From Bacillota bacterium (GTDB taxonomy: Bacteria > Bacillota > Clostridia > Oscillospirales > Ruminococcaceae): a DNA stretch of 20,216 nucleotides. Shown here in pieces: positions 14,883-20,216 of this stretch. The stretch's first letter is position 1. Every line of letters starts with the position of its first letter. Under the pieces are notes generated by a model, which was not told the origin of the DNA, made no database searches, and was given only the letters and a program-made list of their open reading frames with translations. A program made the translations under genes and the position numbers. Location: positions 1-20,216 of the forward strand of contig JAEWZG010000144.1 in assembly GCA_023395435.1 (NCBI GenBank). Direction: 5' to 3'.

Positions 14883-16212
14883 AGTTGGAATGGTATCACT
14901 TGGATGCCCAAAAAATCAGGTTGATGCCGAACAGATTTTGTACAAGCTTAGAGAAGACGGCTTTGAAATAAAAGCTGATGCTGCTCTTGCTGATGTTGTA
15001 TTGATAAATACCTGTGGATTTATTGAATCTGCAAAGCAGGAATCTATCGACACAATTCTTGAATTCTGCACACTTAAAAATGAGGGAAGAATAAAAAGCG
15101 TTATTATCACAGGCTGCCTTGCTGAAAGATACAAGGAAGAAATTTTAAAAGAAATTCCTGAAGCAAGTGCTGTTGTTGGTATTGGCTGTAATGCTGATAT
15201 TACAGAAGTAATAAAATCAACGCTTGAGGGGCGCCAAATAGAAAAATACGGTGAAAAGTGCAATCTTGATATTGATGCAAAAAGAATTGTATCAACACAA
15301 CCATTCTATGCTTATTTAAAAATCGCTGAAGGCTGCGACAACTGCTGTACTTATTGTGCTATTCCTTCAATAAGAGGAAAATTCAGAAGTCGTACAAAAG
15401 AGCATATTATTGATGAAGCAAAATGGCTTGCTAAGAATGGAGTAAAGGAAGTTATTCTTGTTGCACAGGATACAACCCGATACGGTGAGGATTTATACGG
15501 AAAATCTGAATTACCTTCACTCTGGAAAGAACTTGCACAGATTGACGGAATTAAGTGGATAAGGACATTATATTGCTATCCTGAGCGTATCACAGATGAA
15601 CTTATTGATGTTATAGCAAGTGAAGATAAGATTGTAAAATATCTTGATATTCCTATCCAACATTGCAATGCTGAAATACTCAAGAGTATGAATAGAAAAG
15701 GCGATGAGGAAAGCCTCAGAGCATTAATAAAGAAGCTTCGTGACAGAATTGACGGAATGATTATCCGTACAACATTGATCACAGGCTTCCCTGGTGAAAC
15801 GCAAGAGCAGTTTGAACAGCTTTGCAATTTTATTTCTGAAATGAAATTTGACAGACTTGGTTGTTTTGCATATTCTGCTGAAGAAGGTACACCGGCAGCA
15901 ACCTTCCCTAATCAGATTGAGCTAAAAGTCCGTGAACATCGTGCAGACATTATTATGGACGAACAAATGAGAATTTCTGATGAGAATAATGAAAAGTTAA
16001 TTGGTAAAACTATTGAGGTTGTTGTTGAAGGTTTTGACAGATACGCAGAATGCTTCTTCGGAAGAAGCTATGCTGAAGCACCTGAAATCGACGGAAAGAT
16101 ATTTTTTACAAGTGAAAAGAAGCTAACAATAGGTGATTTTGTTAAAGTAAGCATTGATAGTACAATGGATTATGATTTGATTGGAGCAGTAATAGATGAA
16201 TTTACCGAATAA
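14872..16212 (+). CDS. rimO: Ribosomal protein S12 methylthiotransferase RimO
   Basis: RimO is a radical-SAM enzyme that adds a methylthio group to a conserved Asp of ribosomal protein S12. The 446-residue protein begins with the family signature VSLGCPKNQVDAE (8-20). Its N-terminal domain binds the auxiliary Fe-S cluster through Cys12, Cys48 and Cys82. The radical-SAM cluster is Cys155, Cys159 and Cys162 (CxxxCxxC in EGCDNCCTYC). A TRAM domain occupies the last 65 or so residues. The SLGCPKNxVD signature favours RimO over MiaB. I chose the ATG at 14872, with GAGG 10 nt upstream, over the in-frame ATG at 14857. It overlaps both neighbours, so the three genes are probably co-translated. Confidence 0.95.
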   Translation: MAIKVGMVSLGCPKNQVDAEQILYKLREDGFEIKADAALADVVLINTCGFIESAKQESIDTILEFCTLKNEGRIKSVIITGCLAERYKEEILKEIPEASAVVGIGCNADITEVIKSTLEGRQIEKYGEKCNLDIDAKRIVSTQPFYAYLKIAEGCDNCCTYCAIPSIRGKFRSRTKEHIIDEAKWLAKNGVKEVILVAQDTTRYGEDLYGKSELPSLWKELAQIDGIKWIRTLYCYPERITDELIDVIASEDKIVKYLDIPIQHCNAEILKSMNRKGDEESLRALIKKLRDRIDGMIIRTTLITGFPGETQEQFEQLCNFISEMKFDRLGCFAYSAEEGTPAATFPNQIELKVREHRADIIMDEQMRISDENNEKLIGKTIEVVVEGFDRYAECFFGRSYAEAPEIDGKIFFTSEKKLTIGDFVKVSIDSTMDYDLIGAVIDEFTE

Positions 16213-16759
16213 ATTGACGATTTTAAGAGTTATATTAATACCTTTGTTTTTAGTTTTTCTTTTTATAGAAAAAATCCCAGGTAACTATTTTTATGCCCTT
16301 GCAATTTTTGCAGGAGCATCAATAACAGACGCTCTTGATGGACACATTGCAAGAAAAAACAATCTTGTAACAAATTTCGGCAAGTTTTTAGACCCTCTTG
16401 CTGATAAGGTTCTTGTAATGTCAGCACTTGTTGCTTTCATTGAAATTGGATTGGCACCAAGCATTGCTGTTATTGTTATTCTTGCAAGAGAATTTATGGT
16501 TACTTCTCTTCGTCTTGTTGCAAATAAAGAAGGCGGAAAGGTTATTGCAGCTGGTATGATGGGAAAGCTGAAAACAGCCTTTACAATGGTGGCTATTGTT
16601 GCAATTCTATTTATACAGGGACTTGCTAAGGTTATTGATATTTCATTTGATATTATTCTTGTTGGTAATATTCTTATATGGATTGCGACAGCTCTTACTG
16701 CTATTTCAGGAATTCAGTATCTATGGCAATACAGAACAGAAATTGATCCAACTAAGTAA
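16196..16759 (+). CDS. pgsA: CDP-diacylglycerol-glycerol-3-phosphate 3-phosphatidyltransferase
   Basis: This membrane enzyme transfers a phosphatidyl group from CDP-diacylglycerol to glycerol 3-phosphate, the committed step to phosphatidylglycerol. The 187-residue protein carries the full CDP-alcohol phosphotransferase motif: Asp45, Asp48-Gly49, Ala52-Arg53, Gly62, Asp66 and Asp70. About five hydrophobic membrane segments surround it (approximately 8-24, 30-45, 72-100, 125-145, 152-175). The opening MNLPNKLTILRV is typical of PgsA. The ATG lies 17 nt inside the rimO end, with GGAG 9 nt upstream. It is the last gene of the long co-directional unit. No hairpin terminator is evident immediately after its stop, so transcripts may run on into the T-box leader. 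Confidence 0.95.
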   Translation: MNLPNKLTILRVILIPLFLVFLFIEKIPGNYFYALAIFAGASITDALDGHIARKNNLVTNFGKFLDPLADKVLVMSALVAFIEIGLAPSIAVIVILAREFMVTSLRLVANKEGGKVIAAGMMGKLKTAFTMVAIVAILFIQGLAKVIDISFDIILVGNILIWIATALTAISGIQYLWQYRTEIDPTK

Positions 16760-16762
16760 TAC

Positions 16763-16801
16763 TTGATTTTTGTAAAGGTTTATGGTAGTATATCATATAA
16801 T
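16763..16801 (+). promoter_or_regulatory. Candidate promoter of the T-box/cysE-cysS unit
   Basis: TATAAT at 16796-16801 is a perfect -10 box, but the nearest -35-like hexamer, TTGTAA (16770-16775), is 20 nt away. An alternative is TTGATT (16763-16768) with TAGTAT (16786-16791) at 17 nt, both 4 of 6. Either would start transcription just before stem I of the leader. The exact boxes are uncertain. Confidence 0.5.
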
Positions 16802-16810
16802 GAATAAAAT

Positions 16811-17042
16811 GCGTAACAGGTAGAGTAATATAATAAACTTCATTTCAGAGAATGCCAGTAAGGTGAAAGTGGCATATGAAGAATTATACGAAGTGCGCCT
16901 GCCAGCACAGACGGGGAACATTATTATTAAGTATCTGTCTGCGTATGCTCACGTTAAGAGCCTTGAGTTACAAATCGGAGTGGAACCGTAGTTTAAAGCT
17001 AACTGCCTCCTTGAGTTTATTCTCAAGGGGGATTTTTCATTT
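16811..17042 (+). ncRNA. T-box leader (tRNA-Cys sensing) upstream of cysE
   Basis: This leader senses uncharged tRNA-Cys and permits read-through into cysE-cysS. Stem I can be drawn: GGTAG/CTGCC (16819-16823 with 16899-16903), TATAAT/ATTATA (16829-16834 with 16883-16888), TTCAT/ATGAA (16839-16843 with 16876-16880) and ATGCC/GGCAT (16852-16856 with 16871-16875). The internal loop on the 3' side (16889-16897) presents TGC (16894-16896), a Cys codon, as specifier. The antiterminator pairs GGAG (16977-16980) with CTCC (17007-17010) and GTAGTT (16988-16993) with AACTGC (17001-17006), leaving the canonical 7-nt bulge UGGAACC. UGGA complements UCCA, the acceptor end of tRNA-Cys with its U73 discriminator. 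CTCC is shared with the terminator, so the two folds exclude each other. Confidence 0.95.
17006..17042 (+). terminator. Regulated terminator of the T-box leader
   Basis: CCTCCTTGAG (17006-17015) pairs over 10 bp with CTCAAGGGGG (17022-17031), around the loop TTTATT, followed by a T-rich tract to 17042. Its 5' arm includes the CTCC and C17006 used by the antiterminator. It should form when tRNA-Cys is charged, and it ends 3 nt before the cysE ribosome site. Confidence 0.93.
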
Positions 17043-17056
17043 TAGGGGGGCAAAAT

Positions 17057-17689
17057 ATGTTTAATATTATTAAAGAAGATATAGCACTGATTAAAGAACG
17101 TGACCCTGCAGCAAGAAGTTCATTTGAAATAGTCCTCACATACTCAGGACTTCACGCAGTAATGGCTTATAGATTATCTCACATGCTTTATCAGAAGAAG
17201 TTATTTACTGTTGCAAGAATAGTTTCACAGGTTGCAAGATTTTTTACTGGTATAGAAATTCATCCTGGCGCAAAAATAGGTAAAGGTCTATTCATTGACC
17301 ATGGAATGGGTGTAGTAATCGGCGAAACTACTGAAATCGGCGACAACTGCCTTATTTATCAGGGTGTAACACTCGGCGGTACGGGTAAGGAACACGGTAA
17401 GCGCCACCCTACACTCGGCAACAATGTTATGGTTGGTGCTGGTGCAAAGGTTCTCGGACCTTTCAAGGTTGGAGATAATGCAAAAATTGCATCAAATGCA
17501 GTTGTTCTGACAGAAGTTCCACCAAATACAACAGCTGTGGGTGTTCCTGCCAGAGTTGTCAAGCGTGACGGAGTAAAAGTATGCGACTGTGACCAGATCC
17601 ATATTCCAGACCCAGTTTCACAGGAATTATGCAAGCATCTTATGAGAATAGAAAAGCTTGAGAAACAGATAAATAATCTTAACAAATAA
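17057..17689 (+). CDS. cysE: Serine O-acetyltransferase
   Basis: CysE acetylates L-serine with acetyl-CoA to O-acetylserine, the first step of cysteine synthesis. The 210-residue cytoplasmic protein has a short helical N-terminal domain (about 1-62), and so belongs to the shorter Firmicute form. The left-handed beta-helix of hexapeptide repeats follows (about 64-165). Catalytic and binding residues are the Asp81-His82 pair in DHGMGVVIGET, His117 in KRHPTL, and GVPARVVK (162-169). GGGGGG at 17045-17050 precedes the ATG by 6 nt. Expression depends on the tRNA-Cys T-box leader just upstream, so it is made when charged tRNA-Cys is scarce. A cysteine synthase gene (cysK) is not next to it in this window. 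Confidence 0.97.
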   Translation: MFNIIKEDIALIKERDPAARSSFEIVLTYSGLHAVMAYRLSHMLYQKKLFTVARIVSQVARFFTGIEIHPGAKIGKGLFIDHGMGVVIGETTEIGDNCLIYQGVTLGGTGKEHGKRHPTLGNNVMVGAGAKVLGPFKVGDNAKIASNAVVLTEVPPNTTAVGVPARVVKRDGVKVCDCDQIHIPDPVSQELCKHLMRIEKLEKQINNLNK

Positions 17690-17695
17690 TATAAA

Positions 17696-17713
17696 GGGCA
17701 GAGGATTCTGCCC
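17696..17713 (+). other. Intercistronic hairpin between cysE and cysS
   Basis: GGGCAGA (17696-17702) pairs perfectly with TCTGCCC (17707-17713) around a GGAT tetraloop. It begins 6 nt after the cysE stop and lies 21 nt before the cysS start. The following ATCTTATTTC is only moderately T-rich. It may be a partial terminator or an mRNA-stabilising element that sets different cysE and cysS levels. Confidence 0.6.
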
Positions 17714-17734
17714 ATCTTATTTCAGGGGGATAAT

Positions 17735-19147
17735 ATGAAAATTTACAATACGCTTACACGAGAAAAGGAAGAGTTTGTTCCTCGCTTTGGCAATAAGGTT
17801 TCAATGTACACCTGTGGGCCAACAGTTTATCATTATGCTCATATTGGCAACCTGCGAAGCTATCTCATGGAGGACGTGCTTGAAAAGCATATACGTTTTA
17901 GCGGATATGACGTAACAAGAGTAATGAATATTACAGACGTCGGCCATCTTTCAAGTGATGGTGATACTGGTGATGACAAGATGCTTAAGGGAGCAAAAAG
18001 AGAGCATAAAACTGTCATGGAAATTGCGAAATTCTATACGGACGCTTTTTTTGAAGATTGCAGAAAGCTTAACATCAAAACACCTGAGGTAGTTGAACCT
18101 GCGACATCCTGCATTGATGAATTTATAAAAGTCATATCATCTCTCATAGAAAAAGGCTATGCTTATGAAGCTGGTGGGAATATCTATTTTGACACTTCAA
18201 AGCTTGATGATTATTATGCTTTTCATAACTTCAAGGAGGAAGATCTTGCAATTGGTGTAAGAGAAGGCGTTGAGGAAGATTCAAATAAGAGGAATAAGGC
18301 TGACTTTGTACTTTGGTTCACAAAATCAAAGTTTGACGATCAGGAATTGAAATGGGAAAGCCCTTGGGGCATCGGATATCCTGGCTGGCACATTGAATGT
18401 TCCTGTATAAGCATGAAAAATCTTGGTGAATATGTTGATATACATTGTGGAGGTATTGATAATGCTTTCCCTCATCACACAAATGAAATTGCACAGAGTG
18501 AAGCATATCTCGGACATAAATGGTGTAACTACTGGTTCCACATTCATCACCTTAACACAAACAGCGGTAAGATGAGCAAATCAAAAGGAGAATTCCTTAC
18601 TGTTTCTCTTCTTGAATCAAAGGGTTACAATCCACTTGTTTATCGCTTCTTCTGCCTGCAATCACATTACAGAAAATCATTGGTATTCACATATGAAAAC
18701 CTTGATAATGCAGTAACTGCTTTCAATAAAATCATTTCAAAGATTTCTTCTATTCTTAAAGAAGAAAGTGGAGAACTCAGCAAAGACGACTTTAATAATT
18801 ACAGAGCACAATTTAAAGAAGCTCTTGATAATGATTTAAACACATCACTTGCAATTACAGCACTTTATGATGTTTTAAAAGCAAATATAAACGCAAAAAC
18901 AAAACTTGCACTTATTAATGAGTTTGATAAGGTGCTTTCTCTGAGCCTTATTAATACTGCTTATAAGCTAGACTCTGCTTCTCAAGATGAGGAAATCCCT
19001 CAGGAAGTAATGAATCTTGTAAATGAAAGAACACAGGCAAGAAAAAATAAGGACTTTGCCCTTGCAGATGAATTGAGAAATAAGATTGCTGATATGGGTT
19101 ATGTTCTTGAGGAAACACGACAGGGAACAACAATTAAAAAGAAATAA
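17735..19147 (+). CDS. cysS: Cysteinyl-tRNA synthetase
   Basis: CysS attaches cysteine to tRNA-Cys. The 470-residue class I synthetase has the HIGN form of the HIGH motif (36-39) and KMSKS at 279-283. The active-site zinc ligands expected for the family are all visible: Cys27 in YTCGPTVY, Cys222 in WHIECS, and His247 and Glu251 in FPHHTNE. The catalytic Rossmann domain is followed by the helical anticodon-binding region and a basic C-terminal tail. CAGGGGG precedes the ATG. It lies 45 nt after cysE, in the same T-box-controlled transcript. Cysteine synthesis and charging therefore rise together when tRNA-Cys is uncharged. Confidence 0.98.
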   Translation: MKIYNTLTREKEEFVPRFGNKVSMYTCGPTVYHYAHIGNLRSYLMEDVLEKHIRFSGYDVTRVMNITDVGHLSSDGDTGDDKMLKGAKREHKTVMEIAKFYTDAFFEDCRKLNIKTPEVVEPATSCIDEFIKVISSLIEKGYAYEAGGNIYFDTSKLDDYYAFHNFKEEDLAIGVREGVEEDSNKRNKADFVLWFTKSKFDDQELKWESPWGIGYPGWHIECSCISMKNLGEYVDIHCGGIDNAFPHHTNEIAQSEAYLGHKWCNYWFHIHHLNTNSGKMSKSKGEFLTVSLLESKGYNPLVYRFFCLQSHYRKSLVFTYENLDNAVTAFNKIISKISSILKEESGELSKDDFNNYRAQFKEALDNDLNTSLAITALYDVLKANINAKTKLALINEFDKVLSLSLINTAYKLDSASQDEEIPQEVMNLVNERTQARKNKDFALADELRNKIADMGYVLEETRQGTTIKKK

Positions 19148-19160
19148 TGGAAGGTGAATT

Positions 19161-19952
19161 ATGAGAAATAAAGGATTATCAAAACTGTTGATTATAGGAA
19201 TTATATTGCTTGTTGTAGTATTCGGATTGTTCTTTTTTGCAAATAAGGGATATAAATTCCCTGAGGAAATAAATTCAAAGGATGTTGATCTTATTCAGCT
19301 CAAAACTCCAGAAAAGGGACAGAAAATTGCAACTGTTGATACAACAGAAGGCACATTCAAAATCGTATTGTATGAGAAGGAAGCACCAAAAACTGTTGAA
19401 CATTTTATCAAGCTTGTTAATGACGGCTACTATGACGGAACATATATCTATAAGATAGCAAAAGATAATGCTAATGTTTCTCAATACTTTCAGGGTGGAA
19501 CTAAAAAACAGGATGGTTTCGTATTAGATGCTAAAAATAAGAATAAAGAAGGTTTTGACCAGGATTTATATGATATTGAACATAAAAGCATTGATATTGA
19601 AAGAAGCAAAAACCTTTGGCCTATAAAGGGTGCTATTGTTTCGACAGGTGTAGATTCAAAGGGTAGCGGAACATTTATTTTGGGTATAAATTCATTAAAT
19701 TTTGATGATAAGCTAAAGGCTCAACTTAATGAGATGGTAGAAAAGAAAAAAGCAAATAAAGAAATAGTTGATGCATTTTTAGATAAAGGTGGCGTGCCTA
19801 ATTTGCCATATAATATAACTATCTTCGCACAGGTTTATGAGGGTATGGATTCATACGAGAAAATATTCGATGCAGATACTGAGAAAAAAAGTGGCGCTCC
19901 AAAAGAGGCAATAAAAATCAATAAAATTACTCTCTCAACTTACGGTGAATAA
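19161..19952 (+). CDS. Membrane-anchored cyclophilin-type peptidyl-prolyl isomerase
   Basis: The 263-residue protein has an N-terminal membrane segment (8-26) and a cyclophilin-like domain (about 55-258), placing it outside the membrane as an anchored folding factor. Family landmarks are TTEGTFKIVLYEKEAPKTVE (61-80), FIKLVNDGYYDGT (82-94), QGGT (111-114) and a late TGVDSKGSGTFILGINS (162-178) matching the GSQFFI region. The catalytic FHR of classical cyclophilins is replaced by Ile-Tyr-Lys (96-98), so isomerase activity may be weak or changed. A Lys-rich insertion occurs near 190-205. GGAAGGTG lies before the ATG, 13 nt after cysS, so it may share the cysE-cysS transcript. A strong terminator follows. 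There is no evident reason for cysteine control of this gene. Confidence 0.85.
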   Translation: MRNKGLSKLLIIGIILLVVVFGLFFFANKGYKFPEEINSKDVDLIQLKTPEKGQKIATVDTTEGTFKIVLYEKEAPKTVEHFIKLVNDGYYDGTYIYKIAKDNANVSQYFQGGTKKQDGFVLDAKNKNKEGFDQDLYDIEHKSIDIERSKNLWPIKGAIVSTGVDSKGSGTFILGINSLNFDDKLKAQLNEMVEKKKANKEIVDAFLDKGGVPNLPYNITIFAQVYEGMDSYEKIFDADTEKKSGAPKEAIKINKITLSTYGE

Positions 19953-19965
19953 TATAAAATATGTT

Positions 19966-20001
19966 AAACAGTCTCTTGAAATAAAAAGAGGCTGTTTTTT
20001 T
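19966..20001 (+). terminator. Rho-independent terminator after the isomerase gene
   Basis: AAACAGTCTCTT (19966-19977) pairs with AAGAGGCTGTTT (19986-19997) over 12 bp with one G-T pair and an 8-nt loop. A T run continues to 20001. It starts 13 nt after the stop and closes the cysE-cysS-isomerase unit. Confidence 0.92.
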
Positions 20002-20098
20002 CTAAGTTTGATTATTTATCCATATATTGCCAACAATTATTTAGGCATATATTTGTTAATTTTTGTGATAATAACTAATTATTTTAATGCGAAAAAGC

Positions 20099-20127
20099 TT
20101 TTAATTTATAATAAAGTGTGTTATAAT
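20099..20127 (+). promoter_or_regulatory. Extended -10 promoter of murA
   Basis: TATAAT at 20122-20127 is preceded by TGTGT, a full TRTGN extension. The -35 region TTTTAA (20099-20104, 3 of 6) is weak, as is common with extended -10 elements. A second TATAAT lies at 20107-20112 without the extension. The expected start is about 25 nt before the TTG start codon. The rest of 20002-20158 is AT-rich with nothing else recognisable. Confidence 0.6.
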
Positions 20128-20158
20128 AATAAAGATATTTAATGGGAGAGTGAATTAT

Positions 20159-20216
20159 TTGGAAAAATTATATATTCGCGGTGGCAAACCTCTCCATGGA
20201 CAAGTTGAAATAAGCG
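20159..20216 (+). CDS. murA: UDP-N-acetylglucosamine 1-carboxyvinyltransferase (5' fragment)
   Basis: Only the first 19 codons are in the window; the gene continues past its right edge. The translation, MEKLYIRGGKPLHGQVEIS, matches the very conserved opening of MurA, which transfers enolpyruvate from phosphoenolpyruvate to UDP-GlcNAc in the first committed step of peptidoglycan synthesis. The start is TTG (20159-20161), with GGGAG at 20144-20148. Catalytic residues lie outside the window, so the call rests on the N-terminal signature alone. Confidence 0.85.
   Translation, partial: MEKLYIRGGKPLHGQVEIS

Noticed and set aside
16876..17064. 62-residue plus-strand open frame before cysE
   Set aside because: It lies wholly across the T-box leader and its terminator; RNA structure explains the sequence better.
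19945..20142. 65-residue plus-strand open frame after the isomerase gene
   Set aside because: It runs through the terminator hairpin and the murA promoter, has no ribosome site, and its Ile/Tyr/Asn-rich content is what AT-rich non-coding DNA gives.

Overview
The window looks like chromosomal core sequence from a low-GC, endospore-forming Firmicute, most likely a clostridium of the Ruminococcaceae/Oscillospiraceae type. This is inferred from AT-rich codon use, strong AGGAGG-type ribosome sites, a YpeB spore-germination protein, a SpoIID-family protein, a class B sortase, a YqhQ (DUF1385) protein and a tRNA-Cys T-box leader. No phage, integrase, transposase gene, CRISPR array, rRNA or tRNA was seen.

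Layout. (1) 1-176 has no supported gene. It holds a short perfect hairpin and a rho-independent terminator. (2) 177-1526, minus strand, is ypeB, with a candidate forespore (sigma-G-like) promoter. (3) 1668-6965, plus strand, is a tight run: NifS-like cysteine desulfurase, thiI, pncC, sortase B and a SpoIID/LytB-domain protein. The first two form a sulfur-transfer pair; the last two act on the cell envelope. (4) 7075-7545 is a small double zinc-ribbon protein with a perfect sigma-A promoter and its own terminator. (5) 7690-16759 is a long co-directional series: a lipoprotein with two calcium-loop-like motifs, an OmpR-type response regulator, a sensor kinase, yqhQ, prmC, recA, recX, rimO and pgsA. 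Several of its genes overlap, and a likely internal promoter for recA lies inside the end of prmC. (6) 16763-19147 is a cysteine regulon of T-box leader, cysE and cysS. The T-box can be folded base by base: specifier UGC, a 7-nt bulge with UGGA matching the U73 end of tRNA-Cys, and mutually exclusive antiterminator and terminator. (7) 19161-19952 is a membrane-anchored cyclophilin-type protein followed by a strong terminator. (8) 20159 to the end is the start of murA, using TTG.

Most genes here are well-known housekeeping genes. The parts most worth a second look are the lipoprotein/two-component trio, the sortase B with a long charged cytoplasmic tail next to a SpoIID-type protein, ypeB without sleB beside it, the diverged cyclophilin active site, the unassigned zinc-ribbon protein, and the tRNA-Cys T-box. 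I did not find convincing evidence for a wholly new system.
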